27,081 bases of DNA from Symsagittifera roscoffensis. Taxonomy: Eukaryota > Xenacoelomorpha > Acoela > Convolutidae. The notes below the pieces were generated by a model. That model searched no databases, was not told the origin of the DNA, and was given only the letters and a program-made list of their open reading frames with translations. Below, one piece after another: positions 9,421 to 18,550 of the stretch. The stretch covers positions 1-27,081 of the forward strand of contig NW_026971754.1 of assembly GCF_963678635.1 (NCBI RefSeq). The letters run 5' to 3'. Each line of letters begins with the position of its first letter. Within the stretch, counting starts at the first letter, position 1. The position numbers were made by a program, and so were the translations under genes.

Positions 9421-10480
9421 CTCGTCTTGCATAAAATGTGTTGTCTTGGACACATCTCTAGCTGACCAAAACAAACACAAGGTATGAGTTGGACCGCTGA
9501 CAAATGCTTTTGTCAATTTTGAATAACGACTCCTTTCACGATGGCGAGAGGCACAGTGTACCAAAGCTTTGGAAAGATAATGAGGTTAGTTTACCGGATA
9601 ACTAATATTTCTCCGCAACTCAATTGAAGCCTTTAGAACGGAGCTTAGATAGAGATCCGTCGCTCCGCGAGAAATATGCCGAAACAATTAGAGATGATAG
9701 ACGGTAGGATATTTCATAACTGTTAAGGCTCACAATCCGAAGACAAAAGCCGATTGTGAGGAGTGTCTCGCGCATTATCCGTTCTTGAACAGGAACAAAC
9801 CCGGTAAGGTGCGCCGAGTCCTCAATGGTGCATCGAATGTTCATGACACTTTCCTCACCAAGTTTTTCTTTGTTGGCACAGATCTCATTTTGATCTCATT
9901 CAGATCTCACTTTTGTACTTTAAAGAATCCGCCAGCATAAATACGCCGTTTCACAGGTTGGAGTATGTGAAGAAGATCAACGTTCTCTCCGGTTTTTGTG
10001 GCCGCTAAGTGTAGTGTTTCACCATTAGACGCGTCAAATTTCTGGTGCTCGTGACTCACAGGCTTGTGCGAATTTTGCTGCGCAGAAGACTGCAACTGAT
10101 CATAAAGCTGAGTACCCCAAAACTGCTTCAGCTCTTTTCCAGAAGTTTTATATTGATGATGACTACCTGGCTTCTTTTCAACGTCAAGACATTAGATAGG
10201 GAGTTAGTCTCGTTTGCTTAAATTAGGTGGTTTTAATTTGAGAAATTTTATCAGCAATGTGCCCGATGCAACGAACGCTCTTGATCCGAAAAACCTTGAG
10301 TCCAATTCCTCTCTTGAGAAAATTTCTAAGAGTCATGACCAGTCAACGCATGTCGTCAGTCTTAAATGGGATCACGTGAAAATATACTTAGCCATTATTA
10401 GAGGGATTGATCCTCCACTAGACAAGGCAAATACTCAGAGTTTTGTGCTGATTTTTCCCTCTCTTTTGATCCAATTGGAC
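9421..10480 (+). pseudogene. Reverse transcriptase of BEL copy 2
   Basis: Same blocks as copy 1: RNKPGKVRRVLNGAS near 9790, the triplicated 11-mer at 9881-9913, then R-Q-H-K-Y-A-V-S near 9929-9953. The next 24 bp of copy 1 are missing, so motif A with its catalytic Asp is deleted in frame. The catalytic box is better kept than in copy 1: YIDD at 10149-10160, but followed by an extra Asp (YIDDDYLAS). The frame 10214-10483 holds GGFNLRNFISNVPDATNALD and then VVSLKWDHVK, the end of the BEL RT palm/thumb. Loss of motif A makes it catalytically dead regardless of frameshifts. Confidence 0.86.
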
Positions 10481-11258
10481 TAGTAGCTCCGTATACCTGG
10501 AGAGCTGGCCTTCTATTAAAAGATGTATAAGTAATCAATTGTCGAAAATCACCAAGAGGGAATCAAAAATCAGTTCGTTGAGTGGCACTCGGTTCTTCTT
10601 TTTCAGGTTCTCTGGCAATACCTCGTAGCTATTCCACTGAACAGTTCGACCAAACAAAGCTTTTCATGTTCGGTGATAGCTCGCAAGACGCTTTCGGCTC
10701 TGTCTCTTTCCTTCATTTGCGACTTTTGCATTAGCTTTCGTGTTTGGGAAAGCCTGCGTTGTGCCTATGGAAACACTTTCAAATCCAAAGTTTAAGCTTC
10801 CAGCGACTATTCTTGCAACCCATGGAAAAAAAATTTTAAAAAAGTTTCTCTCCAAACTAAAAATCTTTCATGTAGTCAGATAAATAAAACCAGTGTTCTC
10901 CGGTGGTTTAACTCCTGCAAAAAACCGCCCGTTTTTGTTTGTAATCGCATTGGTGAGATTCAGGAGTCTAACACCACTGATCAATACCATTATATACTGA
11001 GCAGTGATAACTGAGCTGACACCGTTTCCCGGTGGATTTATTCAGAAGGCCACAGGAAAAGCAGCTGGGTTAATGGCCCTAGTAGACTGAAGACGACTAA
11101 TTGGCCGTTGGAAGCTGATACAAGTACTGTCGGTAAGATACGACTAAAAGAACACTCTTGTGATATAAACATATGTCTGGAAAACTTGTCAAATTTCGTC
11201 AGCAATGTTTTGCCAGACAAAAATCCTCCATTTGGAATTTGAGACAGAAGGAAATTAT
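10481..11258 (+). pseudogene. RNase H / connection region of BEL copy 2
   Basis: The relic of the F-D-P-I-G-L-V-A-P-Y-T-W-R-A block lies near 10465-10505, and FGDSSQDAFGSVSFLHL near 10670-10720 marks the RNase H start. Around 10740-11240 the V-F-G-K-A-C-V-V-P-M-E-T-L-S and V-L-R-W-F-N-S-C-K-K-P-P-V-F-V-C-N-R blocks follow in shifting frames. It is less open than in copy 1: no + frame above 60 codons remains. The opposite-strand frames at 10664-10855 and 11038-11340 are shadows, as shown by the + strand homology to copy 1. Confidence 0.76.
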
Positions 11259-11960
11259 TTGTAAAATACTTGTTGAGATTGCTGCCATCCCGTGAACTTT
11301 TCTGGTCATATAGTTTGGAAAAAGTCGACCCAGCTGGCATCCTTCGCTACACTGGGCGCATCAGTCTTTTGTTTAAAACCGATTTCGATAGCAAGCCTTC
11401 CTTTAGATTAAATTACGTCACGCGTATGTCCAATTTTTGAATAGACGCTTGCACGTCAGGAGTTTCCGCAAAGCCTTGGATTACATGCGTTCAGTTGTTT
11501 GTTTGAAAGAGGTTGTCTTGCAAGCAACTTCTTTTCTTTAACACTGGTGTCGAATACTTTGGGCCGTTTCCAGTTCCGATCCGCAAGAGAACGGAAAAGA
11601 GATGAGTTTTTTGTTTACCTGTCTCATCAGTAGAGTTGTACATTTTGAAGTGGTCCTCCTTCTTTTTACAAGCTCCAGTGTTATAGGCGTGGAGAGGTTC
11701 GATGCATGGCGTGGGACTCCGACTACCATCATGTTTGAAAACTGCACGATTTTTGACGGCTTTCAGAAAGAGCTCTTAGCTACCGCTGAGAGTTGGAACA
11801 AGCTCACTACCGCTGTTTTTGTGCTGTATGGCGGCTCCTAGGAGTGGTTTTTCATAAGTGTCAAGCGAGTACTATATGACATCCTTGGCAACAGAAGAGT
11901 AACCAAGGAGGGTCTAAGAACCACAATATGATATATTGATCAGTAACCTAACTAAGAACA
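11259..11960 (+). pseudogene. Integrase relic of BEL copy 2
   Basis: Keeps the N-terminal part lost in copy 1: RSFRKALDYMRSVVCLKE near 11457-11510, then TGVEYFGPFPVP near 11543-11577 (Glu where Asp is expected, codon 11552-11554). The open frame 11602-11841 carries SFLFTCLISRVVHFEVV and then FDAWRGTPTTIM. The second Asp region, normally S-D-N-G-T-N-F, reads F-E-N-C-T-I-F. ELLATAESWNKL follows, and near 11840-11856 the sequence jumps to S-V-K-R-V-L-Y-D-I-L, lacking the catalytic Glu block exactly as copy 1 does. All three catalytic positions are thus altered or missing. Confidence 0.82.
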
Positions 11961-12313
11961 ATCACGGCCGGTATTTCCAACACTCAAGATTTAGAGACAT
12001 AAGATTAATTTTATTCTTTGTCAACGCGCAGTAAGTTTGCCGTCGCTAAGTTTTGAAGACACATTCGACCAAAAGAAGCGATAGGCTCGAGAGCAATCAT
12101 ACAAAAACGCAATTTGATAGGGTGAATACGACCCTCTTTCAATAAAGTCTCAAAATGGAATTATAAATCTGATGTTAATTTGAAAGCTGGGGACTTGATT
12201 TGGGTCATAGTCCACGTGGACACTACCCGATTGCACGTATTATTAGACTGCACTACGAAAAGGACAGATGCCCGCAATCAGCCAACATTAAGACCGTTAC
12301 GATCGAACTCCTC
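11961..12313 (+). pseudogene. Integrase C-terminal / DUF5641 region of BEL copy 2
   Basis: A clear DUF5641 piece: SPRGHYPIARIIRLHYEKD near 12205-12265 followed by SANIKTVTIEL near 12279-12310. Directly after E-L the 38 bp that in copy 1 encode T-R-L-S-V-K-F-T-P-V are missing, and the sequence joins the PPT-like tract. The ORF track-style frame 12200-12382 runs on into LTR sequence because of that deletion, so its last 20 codons are not protein-coding in origin. The deletion is flanked by 'ctc' on both sides, fitting short-repeat slippage. Confidence 0.8.
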
Positions 12314-12325
12314 AGAGGTGAAGGA

Positions 12326-12818
12326 TTAGGCAAGCCAAATTTAAATACACTAATGCGAAAGCAAATGTATAAATGCAGTTAAACTGAAGACCAATTGGCA
12401 CATAATACGACCAAAACCTCAAGGAAAAAGATCGGTAGCCTATATACATAGCGTTCAAGCCTTTCCGGCGCTGGTTCCAGTCCCTCGTATTCCGACCTTT
12501 ATACATGTAACCATAAAAGTTTGTTGCCCCCATTTGACCGCCGTTGATAACAGTTTTACGCTCTAACTTTATTCAGCCTTCTTTATGGCTGACCGTCAAA
12601 AAAGAACAAGTCTCAAGAACAACTACTGGTCGCTTGTGAGCTTGCGCATGGTAAAATATCTTTAAAAAGATCGTTGAAGTTATGGATTTAGTGAGTTATT
12701 TTGACGAGAAAATGCTTCATTCATTTGTTTGAAGTTTGATTTTTTTTCGATTTGTGGAGGTTAGCGCGCACAATAGGGTCGGTGCAATAGACTGGGTCAA
12801 TAAATGAGTCGAACAGGA
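12326..12818 (+). repeat. 3' LTR of BEL copy 2
   Basis: Colinear with the copy 1 LTR: TATAAATGCA at 12368-12377, 'ttccggcgctggttccagtccc' near 12463-12484, the 'cttctttatggctgacc' stretch near 12578-12595, and gcgcgcaca ending at 12772. It then shares with copy 1 another 46 bp including AATAAA at 12799-12804. Copy 1 has about 40 bp near 8066-8104 that are absent here. The putative PPT at 12314-12325 abuts its start. The exact start is uncertain. Confidence 0.65.
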
Positions 12819-13128
12819 TTTTTTTTATACTCGCGCGACGTCGCATCAAGGATCATGCAAAGTCGCAATTGTACTATTTGTTTGAACACTGAACCAATTT
12901 TTTCTCTTCGACTTTCAGCGGCAGTCGTAACTTTGCCCTGATACGAGCAACCTTTTTCCGTCAGGTTTTTGATTTACCATGTTGTTGACATCAACAAAAG
13001 TTATCTTTTTCAAACTCCCGATTTTTCTGACTTTCATTTAGAATGTAAATTTGTTGTTTTTCGGGATAAAGCATGTCGCAAAAATGAAAAAATTACTACC
13101 CACACATTCTAAAAATTTGAAGTTCTTT

Positions 13129-13376
13129 GAGCTTGAAGCGCTCAATTTGAATCTATGTGTAGGAATTTTTCCGTGCGGTGTCTAATTTTGCACCAAGTTT
13201 TACAAATATCTAAACTATCCCGATAATACACAGGAAGTGGTGCGCAAAGTTTGAGTTTGAAACTCTCAATTTGAATCAATGAGCTGGAACTTTTTTGAGT
13301 GGTTTCTAATTGTGCATACTGTTTTACAAATAGCTAAACTATTCCGATAAAATACAGAATAGGGGGCGCAAAATGA
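13129..13376 (+). repeat. Two-unit 124-bp tandem repeat
   Basis: Unit 1 starts 'gagcttgaagcgctcaattt' at 13129 and unit 2 starts 'gagtttgaaactctcaattt' at 13253. Both go on with 'gaatc(t/a)atg', 'taatt(t/g)tgca', 'gttttacaaata(t/g)ctaaact' and 'ccgataa(t/a)', and end in '(tg/gg)gcgcaaa'. The units are clearly diverged, so the duplication is old. Unit 2 abuts the palindrome. Confidence 0.8.
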
Positions 13377-13600
13377 AGTCATAGTATCCTCATCATCTGC
13401 AGCTGTATGTTTAGTAAGCCAGTTTTCAACGTATATTGGGGTTCAATGGAGCTGTTTTTACGACATTTTTTACCCGGCCAATTCCTTATCATTTGTTGCC
13501 TTCGCCATTTTTAAAAACAACTGCACCGAACCGCTTTTTACGTTAAAAAATGGCTTAGTAAACATACAGCTGCAGATGATGATGGAACACTGACGTCACT
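13372..13600. repeat. Long imperfect palindrome (possible foldback/MITE)
   Basis: Centred near 13486. The outer arms 13391-13421 and 13551-13581 are reverse complements with one mismatch (catcatctgcagctgtatgt in the left arm). Pairing continues inward with many mismatches but no net indel (for example 'gctgttttta' 13451-13460 against 'ttaaaaacaac' near 13511-13521) and outward to 'tgacgtca' near 13591. The inner arms are more diverged than the outer ones, as in foldback or MITE-like elements whose ends matter most. No transposase is visible. Confidence 0.7.
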
Positions 13601-14825
13601 AACGAAAACCCACTCAAAAACAAATTATCAATTGTCCAAAGATTTGAAATGTTAAGCTTGAAACGTCGAATGCTGGAAGAAAATTTTATAACGTGAAACT
13701 TAAAACTTGGGTGGCAAAACAACGTGAGAATAAGAAATGGCTTCCTAGAGAGCGCATTTTGAGCTAGATATCCCAGAAATTTTTTGTCCCGAAACTGTTT
13801 CTGTTCATCATCTATTTGACACAAAACAACAAGCTTGAATCTTTTTTTTTCAAGAAACAATTCCATTTTGATGTCAAATCGTTTTTCAGCAGGTGGTGAA
13901 AGTCGTAGCTTGATAAAATGAGCAACTTATAATTTTGAAACTTCGATTTTTTGTTTGGTTTTACCCCTGATGCATGCCCAATCTCAACAAATTCCCGAAA
14001 AAAAAATCCCGAAAAATTCCCGAAAAAATGGGTGTGTTCATCAAGTATATTGTCGCTTAGTTGCACAAAACAATCGGAACCCATACAGGACGTTTTGATT
14101 GTTTCGTTTTCCTGAAAATTTATCTATCAAATAGTTTTTGGAAAGATCTAACAAGAAATTTTTCTAAACTGATTTAGTCAGTTTAATTTTGGGCTTTAAA
14201 CAATCAATCATGAATTTTCCCAGCAAACTTATTGTGGTAAAACCCGTTCAAAATGGTCCTGCGTATTATTTTTTGGTAAAAAATTAAAAGTTTGACGTTT
14301 TGTGTCTTTACATTGTTTTGCTGAAAAAAAAATTGTTTATGTACCAGGTATCGTTTTGATGATAGATGTTAACTCGATTTCTTTTTAAGCTGGACACTTA
14401 GTTTAAGCGCAGAAAATTAATTTTTTTTGTATTTAAAGCGTTCAAATTGTTAGTTAAAGGATATGGTTTTGCAATATTTTAGAATATGCTGATTGGTAGC
14501 GTCTTCAAACAAAAAACATTAAACAATTTCTACAAATGAATAACCGACCCGCTTTGCTTTTCCTTAACTATATAAAATAGATTTTCTTTTTTAAAACTTA
14601 CAACTCTTGACCACTATCCAAAATATGAAAAGAACCCGTGATATAAGGTTAATTTTGTTCCGAGATGCAGCAGCAAATTTGATGATTTCCAAAATCAAAA
14701 TATGTAAAATCTTTTTTGAGGGTTTTTTAGAGAATCTTGAAAGAAATTGCTAAAAAATTTTCTTTGATGTAAATGTTTTATTACACATAAATCGGAAGCT
14801 CAATCAGCGAGAATCTCTACCAGCC

Positions 14826-15080
14826 TTACCCGGGTTGATCTTGCAGAGAAACTCAGTACTGTTTCACTGTTGCAGTACTGTTACAGTAAAAAAAAACATT
14901 ACTGCGCCAGTGTCAATTTATTTCTGATCAGAGGTAAATCAGCGATAAAAAACAGCACTGTTACAGAGATAAATCAGCACTATAAAAGTACTGAAAATTG
15001 CAAAAATAGCACTAAAAAGGAAAAGAAGTTCTGAGAAATTTCAAAAACAGCTCTAAAAAATTACAAACACAGCACTGAAA
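14826..15080. repeat. Cluster of degenerate cagtactg / cagcact motifs
   Basis: About ten loosely spaced copies of actgttacag, cagtactg and cagcact(g/a) within 250 bp, for example at 14847, 14874, 14952 and 15070. The spacing is irregular, so this is not a clean tandem repeat. It may be a decayed minisatellite or chance enrichment. Confidence 0.35.
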
Positions 15081-15446
15081 GAATGAGTTAAAAACATTTG
15101 CCGTTTCTTTCACCAAAAATTACCCTTTCAAAGCAAAATTGGTTGCTCAAGCTTTCTGATTATAAGAGCTTATTCATTTTTATTTTGTTTTGCAAAAAAA
15201 CAGCCTTTTTAGGCGGTTTTCATCTGTTTTTAGCTGTAAGGAGGGGTGAATTAGGGCGTCTTTCATCTTTTTGTTTCGACTGCAGCGACGACTCGTAACA
15301 AAACTTTGGAATCATTTCGAAAATTTGAAAAAAATACAGTTCTGTTCACGGACAAAAATAGTGTTAAAAACAATGATTCACAGCATGGAGTTTACGATTT
15401 CTTGTATCGTTAAAACTCTATACTCTATAATTCTACTATATAAATT

Positions 15447-16629
15447 TGTGAGTAAAGAAAATATCACAGTCGTTGTACAGAATATTTTTTGTTGCTAGAT
15501 TTCTTGGGTCTTTCCAGTTCTAGCTACCCCCCCCCCCCAGCCTAGAAGCAAATTTTTTTTGCCTTTTCTCATTATTAGTTGATTTCAAAATATAATTGTG
15601 CGTTTCTTTACTGCGATGTCTCAAGCAATTGATAGCCAATATTCAAACCGTCAACAAACTTATCACAGCTAAATGTTTATTATGTTGCAGTTTTCGCGTC
15701 TACTAAAAGAATAAAACATTTTTTATGCAACATAATTGCTGTGGGTTTAACTGAACAAAGGGAAAAAAACGGAAAGTCGAAATTTCGAAATTACTGAGAC
15801 CTTCACGGCGATCAGCCTTTCAAAAATCTTTTTCCGAACTGATACTGAAGAAGAATTTTAAAAGCAGATTCAGAACAGATTTCAGGTATTGCTTGCTGCG
15901 ATTTTCGCTACAGTCTGGACCTGAGCGAGTTCTCAGTCAAATTCGAAAGACTAACTGTAAAACATTTCAACTTGTAAAGGTGTGTTGCGGCTTCCATGAC
16001 CATCTAATGCAATCTTTGTTATAGCAAAAAATTAATTGATTCTATACAATGCTGGTACACCTCCTAAAATGAAAAAGATCCGGGTTGAAAAGAAAAACAA
16101 GTGAAGAAAGGGAAGAAAAAAGAAAAAAACTTGAAATAATAAGTTTGAAAGAGGAGTTTTCACAAAAAAAAATAGTTCATCAATTTTTGACAGTCGGAAC
16201 ATGTGTGATACGTCAATAACTTTTGACAAAATAAAGTAGGACTTCAGATCACTGCACAATATCTTTTGCAATCTGGGAAAAAACATTAAGCAAAAATAGC
16301 AAATACATGGTTGCTAATTGCCATAAAAGAAATTTGTTGCAACAACTACACGAATGAAAGTTTCTTTTTTCTTAATGGTTTGAGAGAATTAGTAAGTTGC
16401 AATCGTATTGAGACAGGATGAGGTGTAGAATTACACCTAAAAGACTACTTGAATTATGAAGCAGTTAAGAAAAAAACAAAAACTCCCACAGAAACATTAA
16501 CAAAGGAAATAAAAATAGAGGAAGAGTTGTTGCTTATAAGAGTTATTGCAGGTCGCTTAAATTTGCGAATGGAGAAACATTAAATTCTGTTCAGGATGCG
16601 ATTGACACCCGACTCCTTAAAAGAACTTT
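15447..16629. other. Anonymous AT-rich DNA in unit A (repeated at 19505-20686)
   Basis: No recognised gene. The region 16440-16600 lies just upstream of the LINE RT relic in the same orientation and may be decayed LINE 5' sequence, but no endonuclease motif could be read. The minus-strand frames at 16032-16286 and 20098-20343 differ only because an A run differs by one base; their Phe-rich translation looks non-coding. Confidence 0.5.
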
Positions 16630-17146
16630 TTGAGAGCTCAGGTTCATCTCTTGCCATACAAAAAGAAGCTGCTTTCAACGGTAAATCTATCCAAACTACA
16701 TAAACTTTCGTTTGTACCAAAACAAACAAATAAGCTGGAATTATTTGACCAAATTAAAAGTTTAGCAAACAAAAATTCCTTCGATAACATCAAATTAGGT
16801 AGTTTTTTTAAATTGTAAGCCTGGCATTATTAGGAAACCTTGCAGCTTTAATCAACCGATGTGCTCCAGGTACCTATTTTCAAGATGCCTAAACTGAAAA
16901 GTGTCCCAGTACATAAAATTGGGAATCAAAAAGTCTAAATGAAAATTACAGTCCAAATTCATCGTTATCTCTTTCCAGCACTACAGATACAATTTTAGAC
17001 ATTGTAGAAAACGCGAGCAAAAGGTTGAAAAGCAACGAGATTATGGAAAGTACATTTTAGATCTTTCAAAAGCCTTTGATTCGGCAAATAATGGAATTGT
17101 TCTCGAAAAAGGTTCTGCTAGCGGCTTAAGTTTTTTTAATTCATGA
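16630..17146 (+). pseudogene. Non-LTR (LINE) reverse transcriptase relic, unit A
   Basis: Read across three frames, the order of non-LTR RT blocks is visible. KLELFDQIKSLANKNSFDNI (16735-16795) fits the 'I-K-x-L-K-N-K-K-S' region; LLGNLAALINRCAPGTYFQDA follows (16827-16889, fits 'L-I-N-x-S-L-x-x-G-x-F-P-D'); then KLKSVPVHKIGNQ (16891-16929, fits 'K-x-A-x-V-x-P-I-H-K-x-G'). ENYSP is at 16941, then STTDTILDIVENAS from 16977, then YILDLSKAFDSANNGIV (17051-17101), the motif A block with its Asp. The part between N-Y-x-P-I-S-L-L and S-T-T-D, normally tens of residues, is missing. It is of the CR1/Jockey-like type; the exact clade cannot be told. Later RT blocks (Y-x-D-D) are absent. Confidence 0.8.
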
Positions 17147-17369
17147 AACCTTGAAATATTATATCACATCAGATATACATATGCAAATTGCAAATGTTAA
17201 TAACCACCGACCAAAACAGTTCCACAATTTTCAGTTTTCGTTCAGGCAGCCTTGTGACAACTTCGGCAAACAATAAAAAAAATTTATGCCCATCTTTTGA
17301 CAAAGACTTATGTTGAAGCGCAAATATAAAACAAGAGTACAAATGCATATAAGCGCAAATGTGCGAGAG

Positions 17370-17376
17370 TATAAAT
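17370..17376 (+). promoter_or_regulatory. TATA box in BEL LTR (also 21427-21433)
   Basis: tataaat, continuing 'gcata'. The ten bases TATAAATGCA are conserved in the LTRs of copies 1 (7800) and 2 (12368), although the flanks have diverged strongly. This suggests the U3 core promoter for + strand element transcription. A second TATAAAA lies upstream at 17325. Confidence 0.5.
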
Positions 17377-17409
17377 GCATAAAATTGAACCAAAATGAAA
17401 ATGCATATA

Positions 17410-17480
17410 GGGACAGTAGCCAAGCGTATACAGGGGGCATCCGGGCGGGTTCGGCGCCGGTTCGAATCCCGACTAGGTCA
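17410..17480 (+). other. tRNA-like segment with box A and box B inside the LTR, unit A
   Basis: tagccaagcgt at 17417-17427 is close to the Pol III box A (TRGCNNAGYGG), and ggttcgaatcc at 17459-17469 is a perfect box B (GGTTCGAANCC), at tRNA-like spacing. Seven bases before box A (gggacag) and the bases after the T-arm (ctaggtc) pair poorly, so this is not a functional tRNA. The T-stem also has mismatches. A second box B-like ggttcgaaccc is at 17535-17545. It may be a tRNA-derived (SINE-like) piece captured in the LTR, or a promoter-like element. Confidence 0.5.
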
Positions 17481-17826
17481 TTTCTTTTCTAGAACTCAAA
17501 TATGCCTCGAACTTGATGGGATGCTCCGTAACCAGGTTCGAACCCCCCCAAACCTATTTTAACCGTCTTTTCACTCTAATTTGGTTCAACCTTGATTAAG
17601 GTTGACCTTTAAAAGAAGCAATTTGTCTCAAGGACAAATACTGGCCATTTTTTGCAGCTTGCTTTGAGTTATGCAGATGTTTGTGGCCGATGTTAGCGAT
17701 GATAAAGTTTGTTAAAAATTATCGTTATATTTTCAAATTTCCGGAGTTATTTTGCCGAGAAAATACTCATTAATTAAAGTGTTTAAAAACCGTTTTTTAT
17801 AATCGTGGAGATTGGCGCGCACATTT

Positions 17827-17844
17827 TGGCGCCCCACGAGGGAC
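17827..17844 (+). promoter_or_regulatory. Primer binding site (tRNA-Lys-like), unit A
   Basis: tggcgccccacgagggac, three bases after the LTR end. It begins with TGG, the complement of the tRNA CCA end. By my memory of the usual tRNA-Lys primer sites it matches 15 of 18 bases of either lysine PBS type, so tRNA-Lys is the likely primer, though another tRNA with a G discriminator is possible. It primes minus-strand DNA synthesis. Confidence 0.7.
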
Positions 17845-18435
17845 CTTTTTGATCTCTCTTCCCCGAACTATCAGCCTTTGCACCCCCCCCCCCCCTTTTT
17901 CCTTCGGTTGAATTTGGCAGCTAGAGAATACAAGGGACACGAATTTAGCCAAATTGTCGTGATAAACTTATTAACTAGGTGGTTTGGTGTGCCTCCGTTA
18001 ATGAAATTATTAATTACAATCGTTATCAGGCCAAGAAGTGTGAACTACTTATTTTGGCTCGGATATTTGGTAAATTATACCAACGAAGTGTTCGTTTCAT
18101 TTAATAATTACGTCATCATTTGTCCTGTTCAGCCTTACTAAAAGGCATCAAGATATCATCGAAAACGTTTTTCTTTTGAAGGGTCGCTTTGCCTTCATTT
18201 GCAATATTTTGTATTCGAGTAACGAAGTTGTAATTAGTCTTGGAAACTGTCGTTTGTCTACATACTCATATCTTGAGTTCGAAGCACGAACTTTTGGGTC
18301 GTCGCCAACTTTGATTGGACCGTTTTTGTTAATTTCAAAAGAATATTTTTGTTGATGAAGCTGCCTGCTGCAAATATAGTCGAGACTTCAGATGAATCAC
18401 CAGAAGTCCTCCTCCCAGCCCCACCTCTTGATTGA

Positions 18436-18550
18436 GTTGGCCGAAACAGAGTCAAGTTGTGCTGTTGGCCGAAAGCCGAAACAGAGTGAAGTTGTGCTGT
18501 TGGTCGAAAGAGTGTGAAGTTGGCCGAAACAGAGTGGAGTAGTGCAGTTG
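18436..18550 (+). repeat. Minisatellite in BEL leader, unit A (also 22499-22613)
   Basis: About three and a half imperfect copies of gttggccgaaacagagtgaa followed by gttgtgct, with a unit near 28 bp. One copy carries an internal duplication (gccgaaagccgaaac) and the last part is rearranged. No counterpart is clear in the copy 1 leader, so it may be specific to the younger copy. Confidence 0.7.

Larger units (their letters stand above)
8359..12818 (+). mobile_element. BEL/Pao retrotransposon, copy 2 (5'-truncated, degenerate)
   Basis: Begins abruptly inside DUF1759 at 'gagtatagctatagcgg' (the counterpart of 3774 in copy 1 and of the same sequence near 25835 in copy 3) and runs colinearly with copy 1 to 43 bp past the LTR. 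It shares with copy 1 the protease deletion, the 11-bp triplication in RT, the Asp-to-Glu change and the missing Glu block in integrase, so the two have a common dead ancestor. It also has private lesions: a 24-bp deletion of RT motif A, the first integrase core blocks altered, and 38 bp missing in DUF5641. Copy 1 privately lost integrase N-terminal DNA that copy 2 keeps. Confidence 0.88.
12819..15446. other. AT-rich DNA without recognisable genes
   Basis: Both strands have stops throughout; the longest frames (13555-13866 and 13812-14084 on the minus strand) have low-complexity Phe/Lys-rich translations and no domain that I recognise. It contains a two-copy 124-bp tandem repeat, a 229-bp imperfect palindrome, three 'attcccgaaaaa'-like units near 13988-14027 and a cluster of cagtactg/cagcact motifs. 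No similarity to the BEL copies or the LINE relic was noticed. It may hold old non-autonomous DNA elements. Confidence 0.6.
17310..17823 (+). repeat. BEL LTR, unit A
   Basis: About 514 bp beginning 'tgttgaagcg' (a TG start, as LTRs have) and ending 'gcgcgcaca' (a CA end), three bases before a primer binding site. It aligns with the 3' LTRs of copies 1 and 2 at several anchors: TATAAATGCA, the box B-like 'cggcgccggttcgaatccc', 'ttcaaccttgattaaggttgacc', 'ggagttattttgccgag' and 'gcgcgcaca'. The end is well fixed by the PBS; the start is a guess from the TG and the loss of similarity. This LTR belongs to the truncated duplicate of the copy 3 front end. Confidence 0.65.

Noticed and set aside
12200-12382. 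Intact small gene of 60 codons.
   Set aside because: The first half is a DUF5641 fragment; the second half is LTR sequence read through after a 38-bp deletion.
14826-15080. CRISPR-like or regularly spaced repeat array.
   Set aside because: Motifs are short, degenerate and irregularly spaced, and the DNA is clearly animal.
17169-17440. Minus-strand Cys/Tyr/Leu-rich frames that look like small membrane proteins, present twice.
   Set aside because: Duplicated with the 4-kb unit and overlapping the LTR start; low-complexity AT-rich translation, no domain or supporting signal.
17410-17480. Functional tRNA gene.
   Set aside because: Box A and B fit, but the acceptor stem and T-stem pair poorly and no clear anticodon arm could be drawn.
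17812-18141. 109-111 codon frame across LTR end, PBS and leader.
   Set aside because: It runs through the PBS and a variable poly-C tract (13 against 19 C, so the Pro run differs); it is non-coding leader.
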